Assembly (NCBI RefSeq): GCF_029023725.1 | Contig: NZ_CP119075.1 | Span: forward strand, 3,157,501 to 3,221,500 | DNA: 64,000 nt | From: Synoicihabitans lomoniglobus | GTDB lineage: Bacteria; Verrucomicrobiota; Verrucomicrobiia; Opitutales; Opitutaceae | Direction of reading: 5' to 3' | Part shown: piece after piece, positions 25,883 to 33,938 of the stretch | How the letters are laid out: each line of letters starts with the position of its first letter | Numbering within the stretch: position 1 is the stretch's first letter | Program-made: the position numbers and the translations under genes | The notes under the pieces: model-generated | Database searches by the model: none | What the model saw: only the letters and a program-made list of their open reading frames with translations | Told to the model about the DNA's origin: nothing

Positions 25883-26503
25883 TTAGTCCAATGAAGTTTC
25901 CGTGAGCGCTGATTTTCTCTCTTCGTCCATGATTTCAGCAGACTCGATCAATCCATGGTCTTCAGATTCTCGCAAAGCTTTCAATGGGTATCCGATTAAT
26001 TCCCGAACACCTGTGCGAATTTCTTCTTCAGGGACACCTACCTCCCTAAGAATAGCGATCTTGTCTCGAAGGTTTTTTATCTGAAGCTCTTCAATTTTCA
26101 GATTATTTTCTCTTTCTTCCTGTCCTTCTCTATATTTTTTATCTTTCCTCCTTTCGTGGCTGTCTTTAATCCATTCTCTGATTTGCTGCAGTGGATTTAA
26201 ACTTCCTAAAAACTCCCAGAACCCTGGAGATGAAAATGAAGCTGCGGTTAATTCAAGAGGCGCAGCCTCTTCAAGGGCTTCTGCAACCGATTTCTTGAAG
26301 TCAAAGTTATTACTGGCTTTCTCGCCGAAAATTGACCGTAGCAATCGTTCCTCTGGGGCGAGTTCCTCTGGAGCGTTTTTCGCCTTACCGACAACTCTTT
26401 CTAGAACATACAAACCAATATACAGATCGTTAATCGAATTGAGTAAGTTTGTGACGGCTGGAACCGAACCAGTTTTTTCTGCGAGGATACGTAGCTTTCT
26501 CAT
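25883..26503 (-). CDS. Hypothetical protein, integron cassette A
   Basis: Protein of 206 residues from ATG 26503, nine bases after the first cassette core box. It is the attI-proximal cassette. No family is recognised. Residues about 110-155 are highly charged and probably coiled coil (SHERRKDKKYREGQEEREN). There is no signal peptide or clear membrane segment. The gene is visibly richer in A and T than the surrounding chromosome, as expected for an acquired cassette. The stop codon lies 10 bases before the attC R'' box. Confidence 0.75.
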   Translation of the reverse strand: MRKLRILAEKTGSVPAVTNLLNSINDLYIGLYVLERVVGKAKNAPEELAPEERLLRSIFGEKASNNFDFKKSVAEALEEAAPLELTAASFSSPGFWEFLGSLNPLQQIREWIKDSHERRKDKKYREGQEERENNLKIEELQIKNLRDKIAILREVGVPEEEIRTGVRELIGYPLKALRESEDHGLIESAEIMDEERKSALTETSLD

Positions 26504-26511
26504 AATTTGTT

Positions 26512-26580
26512 ATCGAACGTTATATAGTCACAATAAATTGTGACCTAATGGGGGCAAAAGCACAATAAATTGGACATTGG
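26512..26580. promoter_or_regulatory. Probable attI and cassette promoter region
   Basis: The first cassette junction core GTTCGAT lies at 26518-26512 on the - strand. Next to it are a perfect palindrome GTCACAAT-AA-ATTGTGAC (26527-26544) and two direct copies of CACAATAAATTG (26529-26540, 26561-26572). Direct repeats beside the core are features of attI sites, where extra integrase molecules bind. A TATATA sequence (26526-26521 on the - strand) could be a -10 box for cassette transcription, but no strong -35 is evident. The intI start follows at 26610. Confidence 0.6.
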
Positions 26581-26609
26581 CTAGGATTTTTTGTTTTCTT
26601 CGCGCCATT

Positions 26610-27155
26610 ATGGCGCATCCAAAGAATGGTGATGGGAGGCCCAAAGGGGAGCGTCGGGAGCCTGAGGCGAGTCCTTGGGTTCGCCGATTGGTCGAGGCAC
26701 AGGCAGTTCATTTGACTGCGAAACAACTGGGGTGGTGGTCGTTTCATTTGGAAAGCTTTCTGCGATACTGTCGCAATCGTGGTGATCAGGTCGAGGCGCG
26801 AGTGCTCGCCCGCGATTTTTTCGATGCTTTGTCAGTTGAACAGTTTGGCGAAGGGACTGCGTATCGGGTGGATCAAACCAAACAGGCGCTGACGGTGTTT
26901 ATTCGCGGCATCGAAAACTGGCATTGGGAAAGGTCCGATGCTGGGGCGTGGATACCGCGTTTTCGCATCAAGCCGCCGGTGGATCACGACGCCTCGACCA
27001 TGGATGGTGCGACGGGGGCAGCGTCGACCTCAGGCGTTTCACCTGCAGCCGGATCGACGGGACCAGCGGTTTCGGTTTCCCGGCAAAACTGGCAGAACGC
27101 CCTGAGCACGGCACTCCGGGTGCGCCACTATGCCCTGCGGACGGAAAACACGTAT
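26610..27155 (+). pseudogene. intI: Integron integrase, truncated
   Basis: From ATG 26610 the frame runs with an N-terminal DNA-binding region (WVRRLVEAQAVHLTAKQLGW, then WWSFHLESFLRYC) and a linker of low complexity. It then enters the integrase signature WQNALSTALRVRHYALRTENTY, close to the start of known IntI core-binding domains. Native sequence ends near 27155; after that the frame passes through unrelated DNA to a stop at 27320. The catalytic domain with the Arg, HxxR and Tyr residues is absent. The call relies on this signature plus the divergent cassette array; the long N-terminal extension is unusual. Confidence 0.78.
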
Positions 27156-27732
27156 GGAAAGAAAATGGGGTCAGGCCTTGGGGCTTGGGGTTCGTCGGTG
27201 GCGGGTTCCTGCGCCTCGGCGAGGCGCAGGCGGAGGAGCAGTTGTTCCTTGGCGCCTGGCGCGAGTTGGTCGGATGCAGAAAAGGGATCGGGCCTTACGC
27301 GACAGCCCGTCACGGGTTGACCCGTCACGACCGGCTTGGTGATCGCGTGGGGGCGCGCCGTCGTTGGTTCGGGAGAATTGCTAGCAATTCCGTCCGATTC
27401 GTTTCGGAGGGATGGCGCGGGTTCAGCCGCAAGTAAGGTGGCCAAAGATGGAATCATTCCGCAGGCAATGAAATCTGAAGGAGAGGGTAGTCACTCGCGG
27501 CGGTGGCCAGACCAGCGGAGCAGGTGTCGTGACGACAGCGAGTTACACGCGATAGCGCGAGCTCGGAATTGGGCGAGGCGATCAAACAGCAGCAGTCGCG
27601 TGCGAACGCTCTGCCCTGCCCTGCGTTACTCCAGCCTGCGACCAGCGACGGTGACTTCACCCATAGGTCCACCATCCTCAATGCGACGACCCGAAGTCGG
27701 CCGAGCGGGGCTGCTGGTGGTTACCATCCGAA
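27156..27732. other. Non-coding stretch at the integron's right edge with REP-like hairpin
   Basis: No gene is supported here. The intI frame breaks next to GGGGTCAGGCCTTGGGG (from 27167), which shares GGGTCAGG with the RAYT element ends. A perfect palindrome follows at 27208-27230 (CCTGCGCCTCG-g-CGAGGCGCAGG), REP-like in form. The remainder up to the GH5 gene shows only short open frames without recognisable motifs and may be decayed insertion-sequence or integrase DNA. Confidence 0.5.
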
Positions 27733-29634
27733 TCAATGGGTGCCCGAGCGAAGTTCCGTTTGTCCCGCGACTCGGTGTTCGATTTCGATGCGGTCGAGTT
27801 CCATCGGCCCCGCCCATTTGAGCCGAATGCGGCGCGGTCCTGTTTCACCGCTCACTGGAGTAAGGGTCGCTTCGTAGCGCAGCAAAATACGGGTTTCTCT
27901 GGCCAATTGCTTCACCTTGGCCATCACACGTAGTCGCTCGGCCTTCCCGATGCGGAGAGCGATCGGAGCGAACTCACCCTGCGGCGCGGCGACACTCAAA
28001 TGCGGCTCCAAGATATCACCATCGTGAAACGCCCAGATACGCACCGCGGTCGCATCACCCGGGAACTCATACTCGATCTCTGCGCCGGCCTCTCCTTTGG
28101 CGCGGTAGAGGTATTCGCCGTAAAGTCCGTTGTGGTCATTGCGCAGTTCCAGACCGTCGGAGTGAGCGCGACAGGTTTCCAAATCGGCGAATTCGTCCAC
28201 CACGACTTGGGTGCGAAAACACACAGGACCCATTGCAGTCGAAGGCCGGGAGACGCCGGCGGTGTTTCGCGCTGAGATGCGATAATAATAGTCCCGTTGC
28301 GGCACGGCAGTGCGATCATGCCACAGCGGACGATACGCGACATTCGCGTCGGAGACATCCGTTGCAACGGTGACCCACGGACCCGTGGCCGACTCCGCGC
28401 GGGCGATGTCGTAGCCGGTGGCTCCCGCTGCGCCGCGCCAGGAAAACAGCGGCAAGTCTTCGACCGGCAACCACTGCGGCGCATCGGGCACGAGCACGGC
28501 AGGGGGTTCCGCGCCTGCCATGCGAAAGGCGTAGTCGCGCAGCGTCCAGAGCATCTTCTTTTCGTTGTAGGCGGAACCGCTGGCGTTACCCGCCCAGTGG
28601 AATGAAGACAAATTGTCGCGGGTGAAGATCTGGTGCCAGTAATACCCGCCAAAGCGGTGGTGCTGCGTCATGCTCCAGTTCAAGTGGCCGGCGGTGCCGT
28701 TTGCCAACGCTTCCTCGTAGAAGAGGCGCGTCGCCACGTCATCGCTCGTGCCGCCGTATTCGCCGATGATGAAGGGGCGCTGGCCTTTCGAGCGCGCGCG
28801 ATCCCCGCGACATTGCTTGACCCAATCACCGCCGTAGTAGTGCCGGGTGACGATATCCAAATCCTCGGGAGGATGCTCGGGAATACGGCTGTCGTTGCCC
28901 GCCATGACCAAGTGGTTCGGATCGATCGACTTGATAAACGTCGCCATCTCAGCCTCCCACGCGAGCGGGGCGCGTCGCAGTTCGTTGCCGAACTCCCATG
29001 CCAGAATGGCTTTGTCGTCGCGGTAGAACTGGCCGGTCACGGTGTTGCGACGATTGATGACGTAGGCGATCGTCGCTTGATAATCGGCCTTCAATTGCGG
29101 GTCGGTGAAGAACGCCTGACGTTCCTTCCCGCGCCAATCGGCATAGGTGCCGATACCGCCGAGGTAGTCGCCGGCCTCCGCCGTGAAAGGGAAGATGACA
29201 CGAACACCGTAGCGATTGGCCAAGGCCAGCAACCGATCGATCGTCTTAAACGCCTCCTCGTTGAACTTGCCCGGGCCTTGCACATACGCCCAGTCCATCC
29301 ACTCGTCCTTCGGTCCGCGCATCGGCAGGTTCCACAGCCGGAGCACGCGCGCGCCCATTTGATTAAGCGTTTTGAACCCGTCCTCCTGTTCCCACGCCGT
29401 GGGCAGAATCAATCGCTCGGGGATGCGCAAGGTGTAGTCATAGGGCACGGTCATGCCCGGCATATTGACGCCGCCAAAACGAAACTCGGCCGCGCCCTGC
29501 ATCAGCCGGTCTCCGTCGCGCGTGATGAAGTGCTCAAAAACACTGGGTCCGGATTCAGCCGGGAGCACGCGGGGAACGAAGGCGACCAGCGCCATCAGTA
29601 GGAAACAGTTTCGAGGCAGTCGCAGGGAAATCAT
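27733..29634 (-). CDS. GH5-like secreted glycoside hydrolase
   Basis: Protein of 633 residues from ATG 29634; the open frame upstream is unlikely coding. A signal peptide ends near RVLPAES. The TIM-barrel domain (about residues 30-380) resembles GH5 endo-mannanase-like enzymes, with acid/base Glu in AWEFGNELRR and nucleophile Glu in FIIGEYGG. A fibronectin-III-like segment (FSWRGAAGATGYDIARAES) and a C-terminal beta-sandwich follow. It is the last gene of the sulfatase/glycosidase operon, 80 bp after the previous gene. The exact GH family and substrate need a search. Confidence 0.82.
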   Translation of the reverse strand: MISLRLPRNCFLLMALVAFVPRVLPAESGPSVFEHFITRDGDRLMQGAAEFRFGGVNMPGMTVPYDYTLRIPERLILPTAWEQEDGFKTLNQMGARVLRLWNLPMRGPKDEWMDWAYVQGPGKFNEEAFKTIDRLLALANRYGVRVIFPFTAEAGDYLGGIGTYADWRGKERQAFFTDPQLKADYQATIAYVINRRNTVTGQFYRDDKAILAWEFGNELRRAPLAWEAEMATFIKSIDPNHLVMAGNDSRIPEHPPEDLDIVTRHYYGGDWVKQCRGDRARSKGQRPFIIGEYGGTSDDVATRLFYEEALANGTAGHLNWSMTQHHRFGGYYWHQIFTRDNLSSFHWAGNASGSAYNEKKMLWTLRDYAFRMAGAEPPAVLVPDAPQWLPVEDLPLFSWRGAAGATGYDIARAESATGPWVTVATDVSDANVAYRPLWHDRTAVPQRDYYYRISARNTAGVSRPSTAMGPVCFRTQVVVDEFADLETCRAHSDGLELRNDHNGLYGEYLYRAKGEAGAEIEYEFPGDATAVRIWAFHDGDILEPHLSVAAPQGEFAPIALRIGKAERLRVMAKVKQLARETRILLRYEATLTPVSGETGPRRIRLKWAGPMELDRIEIEHRVAGQTELRSGTH

Positions 29635-29714
29635 GGTCAGTCTAATCGGTAAATTACTGCGGTTGCAGGTGGTGAAAGAGATGGCGCGGGAACAGCCCCG
29701 CTCACGGCCTCGAT

Positions 29715-31115
29715 TCAGTATCCGGCCGGACGCCGTCCGGGGTTGAGGCGCGTGCCGTGTTCGCGATGCCAGTGGTCCGGCGTGATGTCGTCGTAAAATT
29801 GGTCGTCGGTATCGCGGATCCACTGATCCAGCGCGGCGCGCACTCGGTGGAGCGCGGCCGCGTGAGCGGGGTCGGCAATGAGGTCGTGAAGCGAGTGCGG
29901 ATCGGCGAGGTTGTCGTAAAGTTCCTCCGTGGCGCGCGGGGCGATAAACGCATCGCGCATGGCGGGCGACAGCTCGCCGGCGCGCTCCAGACGTTGCATC
30001 GCGCGAAACGTCGGGCTGCCGACGGCATCGGCGGGCGGCGTGGCGGGAAGGTCCGGTCGACTGTTGCGAATGTAGGTGTAGCGCGAGTCACTCACGGAGC
30101 GTTCGCGAGCCTGGTAATCGTGCCAGTTGTGCTCGGCGAAAGCGTAGTCCCGCACGTGGGCCGAGGCGTCGTGGAGCGTCGCGGCGAAACTGGTGCCTTG
30201 AAAGGAACTTTCCGGAGCCAGTCCCGCGAGATCGACCAAGGTCGGAGCGATATCAATCACACTCACGAGCTGAGACGTGCGGGCGCCGACGCGTCTCAAC
30301 CCGGCGGGCCAGCACACGATGAACGGCGTGCGAATCCCGGAATCGAGCAACCGGGTTTTGGCGCGAGGAAACGGTCGCCCGTTGTCCGAGATGACGATGA
30401 TGAACGTGTTGTCCAACACGCCCTGAGCTTCGAGTTCCGCGCAGGCGAGGCCCACGTAGTGATCGAACCGACTGATCTCATCGTAGTAGAGCGCGAGGTC
30501 GGCGCGGACTTCCGGCGTGTCCGGCAGATATGGCGGGACGATCACGGCTGCGGGGCGGTGAGGCTGCGGTATCGTGTTGGGCTCGTAGCCCCGATGGGGG
30601 TCGTAGGACGCGAGCCAGAAAAAGAACGGGCGATCGCGCGGACGATCCTGCAACGCCTCGACCCAGTTCTCGGCGCCGCTCGGACCCGATTTTTCCCAGA
30701 CGCGATCAAACTGGACTTTAGCGGCTTCGCCCAGATGCCATTTGCCGACGGCGGCGGTGTAGTAACCGGCGTGGCGTAGAAAAGTGGATACGAGCACCTG
30801 ATCGGCCGGGAGCGGCTGGTGCAGCTCGGGCGCACCGGTGTTGTGGGGGTATCGACCGGTGAGGATCGAGCAACGGCTGGGACTGCAGGAGCTGGTGGTC
30901 AGCAGTGCGCGATCAAAGACGAGTCCGTCGGCGGCGAGCCGATCCATGGTCGGCGTTTTCACGCTGGGATTGCCGTAGGGGCCGGAGTCGTCCCACCCAA
31001 GATCATCGGCCACGAATACTATGACGTTGGGCGGCGGAGCGGAGATCGCGAAGATCGCCAGACCGCAAAGTCCGCCCACGAATCCGACGGCCCGGAGAAT
31101 GAGGTGAGATCCCAT
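29715..31115 (-). CDS. Secreted sulfatase
   Basis: Type I sulfatase of 466 residues with a signal peptide (about residues 1-26). The formylglycine motif is CSPSRCSILTGR with Cys77 as the modified residue. Metal-binding residues are in VFVADDLGWDD and ISDNG, and GKWHLGE is conserved. It resembles N-sulfoglucosamine sulfohydrolase-type enzymes. The start is either ATG 31115 (TGATG overlap with the upstream gene) or GTG one codon earlier. It acts in the periplasm or outside the cell on a sulfated glycan; activity needs a formylglycine-generating enzyme encoded elsewhere. Confidence 0.92.
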   Translation of the reverse strand: MGSHLILRAVGFVGGLCGLAIFAISAPPPNVIVFVADDLGWDDSGPYGNPSVKTPTMDRLAADGLVFDRALLTTSSCSPSRCSILTGRYPHNTGAPELHQPLPADQVLVSTFLRHAGYYTAAVGKWHLGEAAKVQFDRVWEKSGPSGAENWVEALQDRPRDRPFFFWLASYDPHRGYEPNTIPQPHRPAAVIVPPYLPDTPEVRADLALYYDEISRFDHYVGLACAELEAQGVLDNTFIIVISDNGRPFPRAKTRLLDSGIRTPFIVCWPAGLRRVGARTSQLVSVIDIAPTLVDLAGLAPESSFQGTSFAATLHDASAHVRDYAFAEHNWHDYQARERSVSDSRYTYIRNSRPDLPATPPADAVGSPTFRAMQRLERAGELSPAMRDAFIAPRATEELYDNLADPHSLHDLIADPAHAAALHRVRAALDQWIRDTDDQFYDDITPDHWHREHGTRLNPGRRPAGY

Positions 31116-32536
31116 CACGGGTGTTGGCCGGGAGGACCGTAACCGGCCGCCGCATCATCGATCACAAACACCCAGTCGGGGCTGCCCTGCCCGGCCTGGA
31201 TGCGCCACTCCCACGGGCGCTTCATCGAGCCGGGGTTATCCATCTCTCCGGCCAGCCAGGATTCCCCGGTGCGTGGATCAAACCACCAGCAGCGCAAACG
31301 GTCGCCGGCCATGACTGCCGTATTCACCGTGAGGTTACGCATAATGGGATGATAGACCATGATCCAGGTGGCATCATTTTTGCCCGGCGTCCCGTCGCGG
31401 GTGGCCTGCAAGTGATCACTGTCGATGCCGACGTCGTCGATCAGGCTCTGATCGGGCAGGCGGGTGAGAAAAGGGCGCGATTCCATTAAAGCGCGCAGGT
31501 GCTGCAATTGACCGGAGCCGGGCGCGGCCATGGCCTCGCGCCATGAGAGGGCGGCCCCCAGGATCGGCTTCGTCTCGCCGGGGCGATGCATTTGCCAAAT
31601 GGAATTGTGCCCGTAGGTGTGGCCGAAAGATCCGGCAAACACCGACCAGTAGGCGGCCTTGCGCACATCGTAATCGGTGAACGGCGGGTTCGCTTCCGTG
31701 AAGGCGACTGGCAGGCCTTCGTAGTTCGGTTCGCCGTCGAGCGTGGGCTTGATCGGACTCCGAGCGTGATCTCGCGCCACCATCTCCCAATTGCGCTGAT
31801 TGTAACGCGCATGACCCGACTGGATCATATTAAAATCCAACCACGCCGCATCGTGCCAGTAGGTGGCCGACGTGCGCCCCCCGTTGACGTGATAGGTCAT
31901 CAAACCGGCCGGATCGCCCTCGTTCAGGCCCGCCACCATCGCCTCCCAGGTTTCCTCGTAGTCGGTAGGCACGCGATCGCCGCCCAACACCCAAATAATG
32001 TTACCCGCCGGGCCGTAACGTTCGCCCAAAAACCGACCGTAGACGCGGGCGTTTTCCACCGTGAACACATGCATATTGTCGAACAGCGGGTGTTTCCGAT
32101 CCTCCACATGCGCGCCCCACGTGGGCAGCAACGCGAGATAGATGCCACGCGCCGACGCCTCCCGCACGACATGATCGACCAGCGCGAAATACGCCTCGTT
32201 GGGCCGGGTGGGATCGAGGTCGTGGAACGGCAACTCCCCTTCCCGGTTCGCCACGGTGAGACCGTCCGCTTCGGCGAGTAGCACGGCTTGCACGACATTG
32301 AAACGCTTGCCCGCCCGGTCGTCGAGGTAGTCGGCGATTTCAGCGCGATCGAGACGGTGAAAGAGTTCCCACGCCGTGTCCCCGAGCCAGAAAAAGGAAT
32401 CACCCGCGGCGGTCGTCAAATAGCGACCATTGTCGCTGACCTGGAGTCGGGGCAATGCGGGGGCGGCCATGAGTGAAACGGACATTAGCAGCAGGTAGCC
32501 CCGGAGCAGTCCGCGGTTAAGGTTGCAGAATCGCAT
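31115..32536 (-). CDS. DUF4038 / GH140-like glycoside hydrolase
   Basis: Secreted protein of 473 residues from ATG 32536, which lies 20 bases inside the end of the preceding sulfatase gene. The N-terminal domain shows the DUF4038 signature (RYLTTAAGDSFFWLGDTAWE, then LDDRAGKRFNVVQAVLL), and the C-terminal part has the PF12904-like beta domain (NTAVMAGDRLRCWWFDPRTG). The family includes apiosidases acting on complex pectin, but other specificities exist. It lies between two sulfatases, so it probably acts on the same polysaccharide. Confidence 0.85.
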   Translation of the reverse strand: MRFCNLNRGLLRGYLLLMSVSLMAAPALPRLQVSDNGRYLTTAAGDSFFWLGDTAWELFHRLDRAEIADYLDDRAGKRFNVVQAVLLAEADGLTVANREGELPFHDLDPTRPNEAYFALVDHVVREASARGIYLALLPTWGAHVEDRKHPLFDNMHVFTVENARVYGRFLGERYGPAGNIIWVLGGDRVPTDYEETWEAMVAGLNEGDPAGLMTYHVNGGRTSATYWHDAAWLDFNMIQSGHARYNQRNWEMVARDHARSPIKPTLDGEPNYEGLPVAFTEANPPFTDYDVRKAAYWSVFAGSFGHTYGHNSIWQMHRPGETKPILGAALSWREAMAAPGSGQLQHLRALMESRPFLTRLPDQSLIDDVGIDSDHLQATRDGTPGKNDATWIMVYHPIMRNLTVNTAVMAGDRLRCWWFDPRTGESWLAGEMDNPGSMKRPWEWRIQAGQGSPDWVFVIDDAAAGYGPPGQHP

Positions 32537-33938
32537 AGGGTTTGAGGCGGACGGAGAGTTCGGCGATGACAGACGCGTAGGCGGGATCGGACGCCAGGTT
32601 GGTGATCTCGTCGGGATCGTTGGCGTGGTCGTAAAGTTCGAGTCCCGCTGCGCCGGCCATCCACTCCGTGTAACGCCAACGGCGATCGCGCAGCGAAAAG
32701 CCCTGCGCCTCGGGACCATGAAACACGATCGTCACGGCGGGTTTGTCCCAACTCGCGGTCGGGGTTTCCAACAACGGTCGCAGGCTGAGCCCGTCGAGCC
32801 CGTCCGGCACGCCGTGGCCGGTGTAATCGGCCAGCGTTGGATAGAGGTCGAGCAACTCCACCGGTTGCGTCACTACGGCACCGCGTTGGTCGATGCCCGC
32901 CCCCGCGATAATGAGCGGAGCGCGCACCGACCGTTCGAAGTTTTTGCGCTTATACCAGAGGCCCTTCTCGCCGAGAAAATACCCGTGATCCGACCACAGC
33001 ACGATGATCGTATTATCCATCAGGTCGCGCCCCTCCAACGCGTCGAGGATCTTGCCGACCTGTGCATCCACAAACGAAATACACGCGTAGTAGGCTTGCT
33101 TGCACTTGCGGGCCTCCTCCCACGTGACGCCATCCAAATAATACGGCCAATGCGGGGTGTCGCGCTGCACCGCCATCGCGGGAACGTCGTCCAAATCGCG
33201 GCGGGCCGTCTCCCAATCCGGCATGGTGATTTCCTCCAGCGGATACAGGTCGAAATACCGCTGCGGCGCGACGTAGGGACAGTGCGGATTGAAAAATCCC
33301 GCGGCGACGAAGAACGGTTCGTTTTGGTGGGCATCGATCATTGCGACCGCCTGTTTCGCGACCATGCCGTCAGTGTGTTCCTCATCGGCGCTGACGGGGT
33401 CCCACCACGCCATGGAAATACCGAGGCCGTTCTTGCGGCCGGTGCTGCCGCCCGGATAGCGAATGATGTTTTCCTCCTGCGTGCGATCGATGCCGGCGGG
33501 GTTGAAGCGTTCCATCCAACTCGCGGCGTCATCGTGTCCGTCGGTGCCGATGTCCGACGGGTTGCCATAGTGAAATATCTTGCCCACCCGACCGACGTAG
33601 TAATCCCGCTGCCGATAAAACTGTCCCAGCGTCACCACGTCGGGAACCTTCTCTCGCAGGTCATCCTTGAGCCGCACGAAACCGGTGGTCGTCGGCCGCA
33701 GACCACTCATGACGCTGGCGCGGCTCGGTCCGCAAAGGGGTTGCTGACAATAAGCGCGATCGAAGCGCACGCCCATGGCGGCGAGTCGGTCGATGTGAGG
33801 CGTCTTCACCTGCGGTGAGCCGTAGCAACCGATATCGGTGTTGAGGTCGTCGATGGAAATAAAAACGACGTTGGGCGGAGCGGCGATGCCAGCGATGGCA
33901 ACACCCAGCAGTCCGAGCCATGAAGTTCGGGGAATCAT
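32517..33938 (-). CDS. Secreted sulfatase, iduronate-2-sulfatase-like
   Basis: Type I sulfatase of 473 residues with a signal peptide (residues 1-20). The active-site motif is LCGPSRASVMSGLRP with Cys69 for formylglycine. The segments NVVFISIDDLNTDIGCYG and WSDHGYFLGEKGLWYKRKNFE are typical of iduronate-2-sulfatase-type members. Its ATG overlaps the TGA of the GH30-SGNH gene (ATGA), and its end overlaps the next gene, so it is firmly in the operon. The natural substrate is unknown. Confidence 0.93.
   Translation of the reverse strand: MIPRTSWLGLLGVAIAGIAAPPNVVFISIDDLNTDIGCYGSPQVKTPHIDRLAAMGVRFDRAYCQQPLCGPSRASVMSGLRPTTTGFVRLKDDLREKVPDVVTLGQFYRQRDYYVGRVGKIFHYGNPSDIGTDGHDDAASWMERFNPAGIDRTQEENIIRYPGGSTGRKNGLGISMAWWDPVSADEEHTDGMVAKQAVAMIDAHQNEPFFVAAGFFNPHCPYVAPQRYFDLYPLEEITMPDWETARRDLDDVPAMAVQRDTPHWPYYLDGVTWEEARKCKQAYYACISFVDAQVGKILDALEGRDLMDNTIIVLWSDHGYFLGEKGLWYKRKNFERSVRAPLIIAGAGIDQRGAVVTQPVELLDLYPTLADYTGHGVPDGLDGLSLRPLLETPTASWDKPAVTIVFHGPEAQGFSLRDRRWRYTEWMAGAAGLELYDHANDPDEITNLASDPAYASVIAELSVRLKPYAILQP

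Larger units (their letters stand above)
19682..27155. mobile_element. Degenerate chromosomal integron
   Basis: The geometry is that of an integron: a truncated integrase gene on the + strand (from 26610), an attI-like region at 26512-26580, and a divergent array of cassettes on the - strand running to lower coordinates. Three cassettes have matching ends: each begins with TTxxxx after a GTT core, and its own attC starts with the exact complement. Insertions interrupt the array: an IS3 element inside an attC (24516-25826) and an IS91-like element with a second IS3 copy (about 20505-24000). The far end is cut by the RAYT element. All structural calls come from sequence; activity is unlikely because the integrase is incomplete. 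Confidence 0.8.

Noticed and set aside
27128-27457. 109-codon open frame on the - strand
   Set aside because: Composition is arginine/alanine-rich with no motif, and it spans the break of the integrase gene, so it is probably not coding.
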